Below, one piece after another: positions 32,456 through 42,260 of a DNA stretch of 64,000 nucleotides (position 1 is its first letter; each line of letters begins with the position of its first letter). Under the pieces are notes generated by a model that saw nothing but the letters and a program-made list of their open reading frames with translations, ran no database searches and was not told where the DNA came from. The stretch lies in assembly GCA_016788045.1 (NCBI GenBank), contig JAEUTG010000043.1:62001-126000 (forward strand). Direction: 5' to 3'. The translations under genes were made by a program, and so were the position numbers. Source of the stretch: Bacteroidales bacterium. GTDB lineage: Bacteria; Bacteroidota; Bacteroidia; Bacteroidales; Lentimicrobiaceae.

Positions 32456-34657
32456 ATGGCATTCATTAACTCCTCCGTTATCATGGAAATCGCAAAACGT
32501 CCACGGCTCCTTTATTATCTGGCCATCTCCCTTCTGGTTATGGTGGCAGCCGCCTTTGTTTTATCACTGATAATCAGACAGAAACAAAAGAATGAAATCA
32601 ATGCTGCCCTCGAAATCCTCGAAAGGAACAACCTGCCCATTGAAAAAGCAGAACAAACCCTTACTTCCTTGTTCAATGCTGAAACCGAATTCCGCGAATA
32701 CACCATCAATTACGATAAACAACACCTCAGCAACTACCGAAATCACATCCGTGAACTCACCCTCAACATTGACACCCTTCAAAGAATTGCCTCAACTTTC
32801 ACCAACACTACCGGCGGAAAAGCCATCGATGCACTGAGGCAGCGTGAAAAACAGGCAGGCAGTTACCTGCGCCTGAAGCGTCTTGCTGATTCATTGCTGG
32901 TTGTCTCCTTCTCTTTCGACTCAGTGTCCTTTCAACAGATGAACGACAACTTTTATATCAGGAAATTCAAACCATCGCAGGGAATGCTGTCCATCGATAC
33001 CCTGGACTATTCAACCTCGTCAGGAAAGAGAAAAAAGGGGCTGTTTGGAAAAATCAAAACCCTGCTTGTGGGGGAAGAAGAGCAGGTAACCAGCAATACC
33101 AAGGTGGTGGTTAAATCAGGAACTGCCCCGGCTGCCAATGAACCCGAATCCAACGATTCTACCTTAAGCCTTAAAAGTTTCGCAACCGAAATCATCAGCA
33201 AAACCAACCGATATTACGAGCAGCAGCTTGCAAGCCAGCTCGAAAAACGCAATGAACTCCGCATCCAGGAACAAAAGCTTATCCGCCTCAACAACAATGT
33301 TTTAAGCGAAATCCGATCCATACTCAACTCGATAAAATCCATTACCGGCGAAAGCAAAGCCGCCCAGGAAAAGCGCTCTTCAGAAACCATTGCACGTTCA
33401 TCAGACATACTTCAGAAAACCCTGCTGATCATTATTCTGCTTTCATTACCATTGGCTGTCTTAACCATCATCACCCTCAGAAAGAACCAGCGTTATCAGC
33501 AGAACATCCTTGAAGCCAGACAACAGGCGCTTCTGCAGGCAGAGGAAAAGAGCCGGTTTTTATCGTACATGAGCCATGAATTCCGTACACCGCTCTCTTC
33601 GGTTATCGGATTTGCTGAGCAACTTGAACAAACCAGGCTGAACCACGACCAGAAAAACTACCTCTCGGGCTTAATGTCATCTTCAGAAATGTTACTGGCA
33701 ACAGTAAACGATATTCTTGACCTCTCGAAACTTGACGCCGGGCGCATGTCGTTCCTCAGCAACCCCTTCAGGCCCGGTGATGCCATCCAGCAGGTGATTA
33801 AGTCATTTTCAAAAATGGCCCTTGATAAGTCGATCGACCTTACATACAAGCATACCGGAACCTCGTTTGTGCTGATTGGTGATGAAATCCGGCTCAAACA
33901 GGTGCTCAACAACCTGGTAAGCAATGCCATAAAATATACCCATCAGGGCAAAGTCAGCATCCATTCACAGTTAACCGAAAACCAGGGTTACGCGAAATTA
34001 AACATAGAAGTTAAGGATACCGGAATCGGGATAGCCCCGGAACAAATAAGCGGCATCTTCGACGAATATACACGCGTACACTCCGAAACCCCTGAAAAAT
34101 GGATCATCGGTACCGGTCTGGGCCTGGCAGTTACCAAAAAACTGATCGAACAGATGGGAGGGGAAATCACCGTACAGAGCAAGCCCGGACATGGCAGTGT
34201 GTTTGCCATCACCATTCCTTATCCCATCAGTAAAATTCAGCAGATTGTTGGCCGGAGTGCTGAAAATGAGCCTGTTCTGCCGGATAAAAACATCAGGATT
34301 CTTGTGGCAGACGACAATTACTTCAATGTGATGCTGCTTAAATCCATCTTTAAGCACGACAATGTTTCGGTGGATGTGGCCGACAACGGGCTGGATGCAC
34401 TCAGCAAACTGCGTACAGAAAGCTACAACATCCTGCTGAGCGATATGTATATGCCGCAGATGGACGGACTTGAACTCACCCGCCAGATCCGAAACAACCC
34501 ATCGGGAAAACTGAACGAATTGCCGGTGATTATGCTCACCGGAAACATTTCACCGGAAGCCGGCAGTGAAATGCAGAACGCCGGCGTGAGCGACTACCTC
34601 ATCAAACCCTTTCAGCGCCGCGATCTGATTGAACTGGTAAGCAAACATGTATCCTGA
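32456..34657 (+). CDS. Hybrid sensor histidine kinase/response regulator
   Basis: A 733-residue protein. Transmembrane helix 1 is at about 20-44 (YYLAISLLVMVAAAFVLSLI), followed by a mostly helical extracytoplasmic sensor (~45-320, Gln/Glu/Lys-rich coiled coils), transmembrane helix 2 at about 322-342, and a HisKA domain with H374 in FLSYMSHEFRTPLSSVIGF. The HATPase has N-box NLVSNAIKYTH, G1 DTGIGI and G2 GTGLGLAVTK. A C-terminal receiver carries D663 in LLSDMYMPQMDG and the Lys in YLIKPF. There is no DNA-binding output, so signal probably passes on by phosphotransfer or protein contact. Met10 is an alternative start. It appears monocistronic. Confidence 0.94.
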   Translation: MAFINSSVIMEIAKRPRLLYYLAISLLVMVAAAFVLSLIIRQKQKNEINAALEILERNNLPIEKAEQTLTSLFNAETEFREYTINYDKQHLSNYRNHIRELTLNIDTLQRIASTFTNTTGGKAIDALRQREKQAGSYLRLKRLADSLLVVSFSFDSVSFQQMNDNFYIRKFKPSQGMLSIDTLDYSTSSGKRKKGLFGKIKTLLVGEEEQVTSNTKVVVKSGTAPAANEPESNDSTLSLKSFATEIISKTNRYYEQQLASQLEKRNELRIQEQKLIRLNNNVLSEIRSILNSIKSITGESKAAQEKRSSETIARSSDILQKTLLIIILLSLPLAVLTIITLRKNQRYQQNILEARQQALLQAEEKSRFLSYMSHEFRTPLSSVIGFAEQLEQTRLNHDQKNYLSGLMSSSEMLLATVNDILDLSKLDAGRMSFLSNPFRPGDAIQQVIKSFSKMALDKSIDLTYKHTGTSFVLIGDEIRLKQVLNNLVSNAIKYTHQGKVSIHSQLTENQGYAKLNIEVKDTGIGIAPEQISGIFDEYTRVHSETPEKWIIGTGLGLAVTKKLIEQMGGEITVQSKPGHGSVFAITIPYPISKIQQIVGRSAENEPVLPDKNIRILVADDNYFNVMLLKSIFKHDNVSVDVADNGLDALSKLRTESYNILLSDMYMPQMDGLELTRQIRNNPSGKLNELPVIMLTGNISPEAGSEMQNAGVSDYLIKPFQRRDLIELVSKHVS

Positions 34658-34863
34658 GTTCCGGAGCCTGTTCAGCGCTGAAAACTGACTATCTTTTACT
34701 ATACTCAGTGGAAAGGCCCGTCTTTAAAGGCCTGTCTGTTGTATAAAGCATCTGAAATTCAGGCAGGTACCGGGTATTTAAAACCCTGTTGCCGGTCAGT
34801 AAGATGTTGGCCTGTCAACATTCTGTTAAACACAATAACCCATAAATTTCAGCTTAACAGGAA

Positions 34864-34898
34864 TAAAAGAACCCGGACATACTGGATGACCGGGTTCT
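34864..34898 (-). terminator. Terminator for the T9SS/Omp28 gene
   Basis: A 9-bp perfect stem AGAACCCGG (34868-34876) / CCGGGTTCT (34890-34898) with a 13-base loop. On the minus strand it is followed by TTTTATTC. It lies 19 bases past the stop at 34918. Confidence 0.8.
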
Positions 34899-34917
34899 TG
34901 AAATTATTCAGATATGG

Positions 34918-36792
34918 TTACCTGATCACGGATATATTGCGGGTAATCACCCTGTTGCCGATCTGTAACTTAATAAGGTACATCCCGTTGGCAATTCCCT
35001 CGTTGCTGATGCGGATCAGGTTCTGTCCTTCAGCATATTCATGCCCTGTTACCGCAGCCACCTTCTTTCCGAAAAGATCGAAAATTTCTACTCCGGCTAC
35101 TTCAGGCTGGTTAAGCATAAACGAAATGTTCATAAAATCGTTGGCCGGATTCGGATAAACCGATACCCCCTGCTCAAAAACCGGGCTGTTGATTCCGACA
35201 TAGGTACTGATTTCGTTGTTGGCATTCATTACCTCTCCGGTTGTCATATCAAGCAGGAATCCGACGATGTGAAGCTTGTCGTAATTCCATCCTTCGGGAA
35301 TGGTATAGGAATAATGGTAAGTGATCACCGATCCCAGGGCAATTTCAGCGGGGAGGCTGCCTTCGGTGCCGAAGGGTGAATCGAGGATTTCACGGGCAAC
35401 ATGATCGTAATGCATCTGCGCAGCAGGAATGGTTGAAGGCATGCTTTCGAAACCACACATGGCACCGTTGCTTCCGCCGGCATAATAGTTTGCCTGATTC
35501 CACTGAGAAGTGGTGCCTGTTAAACTGTCCTCAACAAAGATGACCCCGAAACGAAGCTCTGAATTGATGTCGGCCACAAATTCCGATTGCAGGTCAAATT
35601 CAAGCAGGCGGGTATCCGGATTCCAGGCGTAGTTGACGATATCCAGCGTTGCAGGACTGATGGCTGAAAGCCTGCGCTGATAACCGGCTTCAAGTTCTGA
35701 AGGATCAGAATCACCGGCAGTACGGTCAGTGGTAACACTCGGATAACCAGCAAATCCCGGGATGATTCCGGCAATGGCGTCATCGTATACAGCATTTACC
35801 ATCGGATCACCATTGTGAACTGCAACTCCGATCCAGGTCTCAGGATAGGTCTCTGCCATGTAGTCCATGAAACAGATTCCCCTGACACACCATCCGCACC
35901 AGGTACCGGTTGCTTCTTCAGCTAGCACCTTTTTGGTGGGGACAAATGTCACTGCACCCACTGTTTTGGTAAGCGTATTGTTGGAAGGATCGAGATCGGT
36001 TCCACCGTTTACATTGTCTACAGTGGTGACGATTTCATGACTTCCGATATCCTGCAGAACAATTGCTGTAGGGTGCGTGAATGAATAGGTGTTGCCGAGG
36101 GTAATGTTCTGACCAACTACCGAGTAGCTCTGTTCAACGCCGCCATCAACCGTATAGGTAACCCTGAATGAATTAATCGGGGTTGAACCTTCGTTTGAAA
36201 CAACACCCTTGAGATCAAACTCCTGACCGGCCTGAACATAGCGGGGAATATCCACAGATGCCAGTCCTGCATCCAGGGCCAGGGGTGTGAACAGCTTTAT
36301 GTTGTCGATAAACCAGTAATCCACATTGTAGAGATTCCCTGTGATAAAAATACAGAACTGAAAATCGCTCTGGCTTACATTGGAGAGCTCAACAATCTGC
36401 GTTTTGGGCCCCTGATTCCCTGATGGGGTTACCTGCCAGGCAACCGTCCAGGCACCAGTGCCAAATCGGGTAGCAACACCGATCGAAGGTCCGTTGGCAT
36501 ACCAGTCGTACATATACTTAAAGGAGAGATTCACGTTAGTTGCCCCCGTAAGGTCCACAACCGGTGAAACCAGCCTGGAAGTCGTATTCTGATTGATGTA
36601 GGTAAATTTAGCCTCTGGCGCACTCCCTCCGGCATTGTTGCTGGGACTTGAAGACCACTGGTTGGGCAGGCCATCAAAACTCCAGCCTGCAGGTGGCATG
36701 GCACCTGATCCGAAATCCTCTGTCAGGTAGGTCTGCCCGTAAGAAACTGCAGTAAAAACCATCACTGCAAATAAAATGTAAATCTTTTTCAT
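34918..36792 (-). CDS. T9SS-secreted Omp28-type protein with CxxC motif
   Basis: A 624-residue protein with signal peptide ending VSYGQ, an N-terminal jelly-roll-like adhesion domain (DFGSGAMPPAGWSFDGLPN, SPVVDLTGATNVNLSFKYMYD), a CARDB-like immunoglobulin domain (about 175-280), then an Omp28 domain with a thioredoxin-like C-x-x-C in EEATGTWCGWCVRGICFMDYM. The last ~80 residues are a T9SS type A sorting domain (VSVYPNPANDFMNISF, VEIFDLFGKKV, GMYLIKLQIG). It is therefore exported to the cell surface. Omp28 proteins were first described in Porphyromonas gingivalis as surface proteins; the CxxC suggests thiol-disulfide chemistry but this is unproven. Confidence 0.9.
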   Translation of the reverse strand: MKKIYILFAVMVFTAVSYGQTYLTEDFGSGAMPPAGWSFDGLPNQWSSSPSNNAGGSAPEAKFTYINQNTTSRLVSPVVDLTGATNVNLSFKYMYDWYANGPSIGVATRFGTGAWTVAWQVTPSGNQGPKTQIVELSNVSQSDFQFCIFITGNLYNVDYWFIDNIKLFTPLALDAGLASVDIPRYVQAGQEFDLKGVVSNEGSTPINSFRVTYTVDGGVEQSYSVVGQNITLGNTYSFTHPTAIVLQDIGSHEIVTTVDNVNGGTDLDPSNNTLTKTVGAVTFVPTKKVLAEEATGTWCGWCVRGICFMDYMAETYPETWIGVAVHNGDPMVNAVYDDAIAGIIPGFAGYPSVTTDRTAGDSDPSELEAGYQRRLSAISPATLDIVNYAWNPDTRLLEFDLQSEFVADINSELRFGVIFVEDSLTGTTSQWNQANYYAGGSNGAMCGFESMPSTIPAAQMHYDHVAREILDSPFGTEGSLPAEIALGSVITYHYSYTIPEGWNYDKLHIVGFLLDMTTGEVMNANNEISTYVGINSPVFEQGVSVYPNPANDFMNISFMLNQPEVAGVEIFDLFGKKVAAVTGHEYAEGQNLIRISNEGIANGMYLIKLQIGNRVITRNISVIR

Positions 36793-36944
36793 GTCTGTTG
36801 GGTTAATAAGATTAAAACGTAAACCTTTTATTCCGGCAAGGCAGTAAAAGTAAACACGAAAAAGTGTTTTGCAAATTTTTTAATAAGAATATTTCATGTA
36901 AAGCGATATATTTATGAACATAAGTTCAGAAAGCCAGGCAGGCT

Positions 36945-36984
36945 TAAACAACAGGGGCGTATCCCCCGTTTGGATACGCCCCTG
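36945..36984 (-). terminator. Terminator for the peroxiredoxin gene
   Basis: A 13-bp perfect stem CAGGGGCGTATCC (36952-36964) / GGATACGCCCCTG (36972-36984) with a 7-base loop, followed on the minus strand by TTGTTTAAG. It separates the peroxiredoxin gene from the T9SS gene. Confidence 0.85.
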
Positions 36985-37008
36985 AAAATGCTATGGATTT
37001 ATTTACAA

Positions 37009-37638
37009 TCAGTGCTTTGCCAGATAATCAGCTACACCGTCATGGGTATCTTTCATCCCTTCCTTACCGGGCTCCCAGTTTGCCGGGCACACTTCGCCGT
37101 TCTCTTCAAAATACTGCAGTGCATCCAGCATGCGCAGGGTTTCGTCAACATTGCGGCCCAGCGGAAAGTTGTTGACCGTTTCGTGGTGAACCACCCCATT
37201 TTTATCAATAAGGAACAATCCACGGTAAGCGATCATCGGGCCACTGGAAACCATTTCTCCGTTTTCATTCCAATCGTATTCACCGGCCAGCACCCCGTAA
37301 TTGGCACTGATGGTTTTTGCCGTATCTGCTACGATTGGATAGGTTACGCCCTGAATACCTCCCATTTTCTTCGTCATCTGCAGCCAACCCCAGTGCGATT
37401 CCTCGGTATCGGTTGAACAGGCTACCACGGCACAGTTGCGTTTCTCAAATTCAGCCAACTTTGCCTGAAAAGCATGTAACTCGGTAGGACAAACGAAGGT
37501 AAAATCCTTGGGATAAAAGAAAAACACCACGTATTTCTTCCCCAGGTACTGATCAAGTGAAAAATTCTCAACTACTTCTCCGCCGTTAACAACGGCACTT
37601 GCCTTGAATGAAGGCGCATTTTTTCCAACTAATGACAT
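37009..37638 (-). CDS. ahpC: Typical 2-Cys peroxiredoxin
   Basis: A 209-residue cytosolic peroxidase. The peroxidatic Cys50 is in YPKDFTFVCPTEL and the resolving Cys184 in GEVCPANWEPGKEG, with the invariant Arg in MIAYRGLFLIDKNG. These are AhpC/Prx1-class features; it reduces hydrogen peroxide and organic peroxides using thioredoxin or AhpF as electron donor. No ahpF gene is adjacent, so the reductant is encoded elsewhere. It is a single-gene unit transcribed divergently from the propeller kinase at 37777. Confidence 0.95.
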   Translation of the reverse strand: MSLVGKNAPSFKASAVVNGGEVVENFSLDQYLGKKYVVFFFYPKDFTFVCPTELHAFQAKLAEFEKRNCAVVACSTDTEESHWGWLQMTKKMGGIQGVTYPIVADTAKTISANYGVLAGEYDWNENGEMVSSGPMIAYRGLFLIDKNGVVHHETVNNFPLGRNVDETLRMLDALQYFEENGEVCPANWEPGKEGMKDTHDGVADYLAKH

Positions 37639-37776
37639 CTCAAACGGTTTTTTTATATTGATTTAGAATTAAAAAGCATTTCCGGAATCAATCCTATAAA
37701 CAAGCTTGATCCATAGTTGTTTTACACAATGCTGAATATTCTTCGTGCCACAGGTTTGCCGGTGGTTCAGACTTTT

Positions 37777-40776
37777 ATGCCGGCCACTGGCTTCAAAACA
37801 ACAGCAAAATACGTTACGTTGAAAAAAATTCTTTGTCTGGTAGCATTTCTTTTCCTTTCAGCAGCTGAGAATCTATCAGCCCAGCAGCCGTTGTGGCACA
37901 GCATCGGATCAGATCAGGGCTTGCCCGACCCAAATGTAACTGCAATTGTGAGAATTCCCGGCGGAAAATTATTCGTTGGAACAGCCATTGGGCTTTACAG
38001 CTACGATGGATTCGCTTTCAGGAAAGTCAAGCTTTCGGCTACAGGAAAAATTAACCCATACATCAATTGTCTTGCAACTGATGGTAAACTTCTCATTGTT
38101 GGAGCAAGGGATGCACTGATACTGTACAATACAGAAGATCAACACGCTGAGCTACTGAAAAATCCGATGAATTGCATCGGAGGCATTGTTGACCTTTATC
38201 TTAACCCTGAAAAAACCAGAATCTATGCCCGTACTCACTGCGGTATATTAACCATTGATATCAGCAAAGGTACGTTAAGGGTGATTGATGTGTTCAAAAA
38301 CCCTGATCCGCGGAGGCTAAGAATTGTATCAGACGGTGAGTTTCATGGGTTTGTAACACGTAAAAAATTCGTTTCTGTTAAAAATCACCGGCAAACCGAT
38401 CTCTATACAGATTCAGGTATACTTGATGCATGGTGGTGGGAAAAAGAAAACGCCTGGCTTATCGTAAAAGAAGATGGATTGTATCTTCTTGATAGTCAGT
38501 ATCGCAATCTCACTAAACTTCCTTACAGGATTGATATCAGAACCAACGAAAATTACTGGATTTACCCTGATCAGCAAGGAGGGTGCTGGATTCAGTGCGC
38601 CGGAAAATTTGCATTTTTCGGATCAGCCAGCGACAAATCACCGGAATTTCATTCGAATGAAGCAGGAAATCTCTTCTCGTTTACTTCAAACACAGCTCAG
38701 GCGTTTTTTACTGATCCGGATGGCACACGATGGGTAGGTGGCGATGGCACCGGACTGGCATACCTTTCACCTGCTGGCAGTAGGATCCGGTTCCTTACCA
38801 ATGAACAGGCCGGAGTCCAGCACTTCTGGTGCTTCCGTTATGAGAAAGAAACCGGAAAACTTTTGTGCGGTACCACATCGGGAATCCTCGAAGGCACGCT
38901 CGTAAACGGGGAATTTCTGAATCGAAGGCTGTATCATCCCCCTGGATTCGACAGGTTTTCTGTTAACTCCATTGTTGAACTGAATGAGGAAGAGTACCTG
39001 ATCTCGGTTTACCGGGAAGGGTTCTGGACCTACAACAAGAAAACCCGGAAATTCAGGCCCCTGACCGCTGTTAACAATGCGACAGGAACCCGCTTTGTTT
39101 TCGGAATCGGTGAATCTTCGCCCGGGAAAGCAATACTATGTACACAATTCAGCGCTTTCATGCTGGATAAGAAAACAATGAACATCACTCCATTTACTCA
39201 ACCCGGATTTCACAATTACTCCATCTACTCGGCGATCGAAGACAACCATGGCCGTTTCCTTATAGCCGGAGGATTTGGTCTGCAGGTGTTTAACAGCGAA
39301 TTAAAACAAACAGACTACTATACAGCCGGCAACAAAGCTCAGGGTGCCCTGCCCAGCAACGTGATCTTCTGCCTTTCAGAACTTAGTCCGGAAAATTACC
39401 TGGTTGCAACCATGGGTGGCGGACTGAGCCGGTTCATTTCATCCGACTCAACCTTCACCCCGGTAAAACTCGCCACTGATCCTGACAATGTATTCGGTAT
39501 CATGCCTGCAGGATCCGATTCATTTATTCTGACAACTTCCGGGGGATTATGCCGGGTCAACATCAGCAGCGGTAAGTCGGTGATGCTGAATAAAAGCAAT
39601 CTGCTCCCTTTTAACGATTTTAACCAGCAGGCTTTTGCGCATTATCCGGAATACATCTTTGCAGGTGGGGAAAAGGGAATGCTGATCCTGAATACAACTG
39701 ACCTGGACAGGGTTTTTTCTTTATCACCTGAAATAATCATCCGAAAAAAGGAAATCAGGGTTCAGTCGCTGAAATTGGAACCAGATGAGCATGCACTGCA
39801 TCTTGATTTATCTTTTGACAAAATCCTTCCCGGCTCCATGTGCAGGTTCAGATACCGTATCGAAGGCATTGACCAACCATGGCAGATGCTACCTGCTCAT
39901 CAGAACACCCTGATTTATAACTACCTGCCTCCGGGTAACTATACACTTGAAATTGAACTCTACGATGAGACCGGATGGTACAACGCACACAGACGATCTG
40001 TTCCTCTTACTGTGTTACCTCATTTTTACCAGACCTGGTGGTTCAGGTTCATGCTTTTTCTGGCACTTGCCGGTGTTATGTTTCTGGTGGTAAGGTACTT
40101 TTCATTACTCCGGCTACGCTGGAAGCTACACCGCATGGACGCTGAACGGAAAATCATGCTGGAACGGTCAAGGATTTCCAGAGAACTCCATGATAACCTG
40201 GGTAGTCAGCTTACTTACCTGATTTCGGGGCTTGAAACTACCGGCCTGCTTCTGAAACGAAACAATCTCGAAAAAACATCCGGAAACATCGACAAACTGC
40301 AATCGGCTGCCCGCGAGAGTATGCAGCAACTCAGGGATTCCATCTGGGCGCTGAATCCGGGATCGATGACACTTCAATCACTGTTTATCCAGTATGAGAA
40401 ATGGGTTTCCAGAGTTACTGAGCCCTATGAAACACTTCAATGCACATTTCTCGCAGAAAACATCCCTGACCTGCCTGTTGATCCGCTTAACGGCCTTAAT
40501 CTGTTCAGAATCATGCAGGAAGCCGTTCACAACACCCTCAAACACGCTCAGGCTACAAAACTCACCACAACCATTAAAACCAATTCCGGAAATGTTGGTA
40601 TTCAGATAAGCGATAACGGGAAAGGATTTACAGAGGGAAATACCGAAGGCAATGGCCTGTCATCCATGCAACAACGGGCTGAAGCACTTAAAGCCACATT
40701 AACAATTGAAACTGGGCACAATGCTGGCACCACCATTTTCATTGAGATTAACAAAAATACGCTGACCGGCGTATAG
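37777..40776 (+). CDS. Propeller/Y_Y_Y-domain sensor histidine kinase (second)
   Basis: A ~1000-residue membrane kinase. The start is uncertain: the frame is open from TTG 37717, with ATGs at 37729 and 37777 and a TTG at 37819 that would give the most compact signal peptide (KKILCLVAFLFLSAAENLSAQQ). ATG 37777 is used here. Propeller blades fill the first ~650 residues (SDQGLPDPNVTAIVR, FTDPDGTRWVGGDGTGLAYL), then a Y_Y_Y domain (CRFRYRIEGIDQPW, YNYLPPGNYTLEIEL), one transmembrane helix, HisKA_3 with the phospho-His in ISRELHDNLGSQLT, and a HATPase (DNGKGF, GNGLSSMQQR). Its regulator follows after 38 bases. The ligand is unknown; glycans are the usual guess for this class. Confidence 0.92.
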   Translation: MPATGFKTTAKYVTLKKILCLVAFLFLSAAENLSAQQPLWHSIGSDQGLPDPNVTAIVRIPGGKLFVGTAIGLYSYDGFAFRKVKLSATGKINPYINCLATDGKLLIVGARDALILYNTEDQHAELLKNPMNCIGGIVDLYLNPEKTRIYARTHCGILTIDISKGTLRVIDVFKNPDPRRLRIVSDGEFHGFVTRKKFVSVKNHRQTDLYTDSGILDAWWWEKENAWLIVKEDGLYLLDSQYRNLTKLPYRIDIRTNENYWIYPDQQGGCWIQCAGKFAFFGSASDKSPEFHSNEAGNLFSFTSNTAQAFFTDPDGTRWVGGDGTGLAYLSPAGSRIRFLTNEQAGVQHFWCFRYEKETGKLLCGTTSGILEGTLVNGEFLNRRLYHPPGFDRFSVNSIVELNEEEYLISVYREGFWTYNKKTRKFRPLTAVNNATGTRFVFGIGESSPGKAILCTQFSAFMLDKKTMNITPFTQPGFHNYSIYSAIEDNHGRFLIAGGFGLQVFNSELKQTDYYTAGNKAQGALPSNVIFCLSELSPENYLVATMGGGLSRFISSDSTFTPVKLATDPDNVFGIMPAGSDSFILTTSGGLCRVNISSGKSVMLNKSNLLPFNDFNQQAFAHYPEYIFAGGEKGMLILNTTDLDRVFSLSPEIIIRKKEIRVQSLKLEPDEHALHLDLSFDKILPGSMCRFRYRIEGIDQPWQMLPAHQNTLIYNYLPPGNYTLEIELYDETGWYNAHRRSVPLTVLPHFYQTWWFRFMLFLALAGVMFLVVRYFSLLRLRWKLHRMDAERKIMLERSRISRELHDNLGSQLTYLISGLETTGLLLKRNNLEKTSGNIDKLQSAARESMQQLRDSIWALNPGSMTLQSLFIQYEKWVSRVTEPYETLQCTFLAENIPDLPVDPLNGLNLFRIMQEAVHNTLKHAQATKLTTTIKTNSGNVGIQISDNGKGFTEGNTEGNGLSSMQQRAEALKATLTIETGHNAGTTIFIEINKNTLTGV

Positions 40777-40814
40777 TTATCCGCCAAATCCTAACGAACA
40801 TTGCAAAAAAACAC

Positions 40815-41462
40815 ATGAACATAGGGATTATTGACGACAATCAGGCTATCGGAAAACAAATGATCCAGAAACTCAGCCTGGCCGGGGAAATCAATGTTTT
40901 GTTCTATGCCGACCGCGGAAGAAAAGCCCTTGACTGGTTGATTCAGCACCCGGTGAAACCTGACTTATTGCTGATGGACATTGAAATGCCCGACATGGAT
41001 GGCATTGAAACCACATTCCGGATCAGACAGCTTTTCCCCGAGATTAAAATCCTGATGCTCACAGTATTTGAGTCGGAAGATAAAATTTTTAATGCCATCA
41101 AGGCCGGCGCTACCGGTTATCTGTTAAAAGATGAAAAACTTGAACGGATGCTGCATGCCTTCGATGAAATTATGGAAGGCGGGGTTCCGATGTCGGCTGT
41201 TATTGCTGCCAAATCGCTTAAGATGCTGCTTTCGGGATATAAACCAGAAGAGAATTCCGGTTTCGTAAAAGAAACCGGTGAGCAACTGACAAAACGTGAA
41301 ATTGAAATCCTGGAGTATCTTTCAAAAGGCAACCGCAACCAGGAGATAGCAGATCAATTGTTTATCAGCCGGTCAACTGTGAAGAAACACATCGAAAATA
41401 TATACCTCAAACTGCAGCTCAGATCAAGAGTTGAACTGGTAAACTGGTATAAACAGGGTTGA
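40815..41462 (+). CDS. LuxR/NarL-type response regulator
   Basis: A 215-residue regulator with receiver motifs IGIIDDNQ, D55 in LLLMDIEMPDMDG and Lys in GYLLKDEKL, and a LuxR HTH (LTKREIEILEYLSKGNRNQEIADQL, then SRSTVKKHIENIYLKLQL). It is the partner of the propeller kinase 38 bases upstream. It is closest in pattern to the regulator at 19600. The downstream neighbours are on the opposite strand, so its targets are not obvious from gene order. Confidence 0.94.
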   Translation: MNIGIIDDNQAIGKQMIQKLSLAGEINVLFYADRGRKALDWLIQHPVKPDLLLMDIEMPDMDGIETTFRIRQLFPEIKILMLTVFESEDKIFNAIKAGATGYLLKDEKLERMLHAFDEIMEGGVPMSAVIAAKSLKMLLSGYKPEENSGFVKETGEQLTKREIEILEYLSKGNRNQEIADQLFISRSTVKKHIENIYLKLQLRSRVELVNWYKQG

Positions 41463-41475
41463 CGGAAAATTGAAG

Positions 41476-41501
41476 AAAGCGGCTCAGTTGAAGGCCGCTT
41501 T
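41476..41501. terminator. Bidirectional terminator between convergent genes
   Basis: An 8-bp stem AAAGCGGC (41476-41483) / GCCGCTTT (41494-41501) with a 10-base loop between the regulator stop and the minus-strand gene stop at 41533. Confidence 0.65.
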
Positions 41502-41532
41502 ATACATTATCTGATGAGCACCAAGCCTTTTT

Positions 41533-42231
41533 CTAATCAGGCCTGATCACAATACCAGCTTTAAAAATTACTGAAGAGGAAGTCATGGAACCGCCCTGAT
41601 TACTCCTGAAATTCCCCTTCTCGAACGAAGGATTCAGGTTTATGCCGAGTCGCTCCCCGAGGGGAATGATCACATGGCTTCCCAGACAAAATCCTGGTCT
41701 CGAGGTCCCGCTGACATTGGTCCATGAAACAGCATTGTATTCAAATACAGGGGCTATCAGAAAAGGACCCGCATTGATTTTGGCATAAACCAGGGGACTC
41801 AGCGTTCCGTATGACTCCAGGGAAGCTCCGTAACCAACAATACCATCAACATTGATCAGCATTGCATTCAGCGAAGCTCCGACCCCGATCCGGAACAGAT
41901 TGTTTTTGTATACATCCCATCCGCCTTTTGCAAAAAGAAATGAAACTTCTCCGTTATCATCCGGTAAATCACCCCCCGCAGCAATCAAACCAGTTAAGAA
42001 ATAACCAACCACGGGAATACCAAAATCCATATAGCCTTTCTCAGTAAAAAATACCGCCCTCACATCAGCATATGTCAGTGGTGCCTTTATCTCACTGCTT
42101 CCGTCAGAATATCGGCTTGAAATCGTGTGAACCCCGATTCCGCCATACCAGGGGGTGTAAAAAACATTGGCTTCCTGGGCGAGCCCAAACACACCCTTAA
42201 ATACAAATAAAAGTAAAAATACTGTGCGCAT
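41533..42231 (-). CDS. Exported, probably outer-membrane beta-barrel protein, unknown
   Basis: A 232-residue protein with a cleavable signal (MRTVFLLLFVFKGVFGLAQ). The remainder alternates hydrophobic and polar residues with frequent Gly, Tyr and Phe (YGGIGVHTISSRY, LVYAKINAGPFLIAPVFEYNAV, FRSNQGGSMTSSSVIFKAGIVIRPD), and short turns separate strands, as in small outer-membrane barrels. I recognise no family. It is the last gene of a four-gene minus-strand run, 29 bases after the preceding lipoprotein gene. Confidence 0.75.
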   Translation of the reverse strand: MRTVFLLLFVFKGVFGLAQEANVFYTPWYGGIGVHTISSRYSDGSSEIKAPLTYADVRAVFFTEKGYMDFGIPVVGYFLTGLIAAGGDLPDDNGEVSFLFAKGGWDVYKNNLFRIGVGASLNAMLINVDGIVGYGASLESYGTLSPLVYAKINAGPFLIAPVFEYNAVSWTNVSGTSRPGFCLGSHVIIPLGERLGINLNPSFEKGNFRSNQGGSMTSSSVIFKAGIVIRPD

Positions 42232-42260
42232 AGCTTATGCAATATTAAAACAAGCACTGT

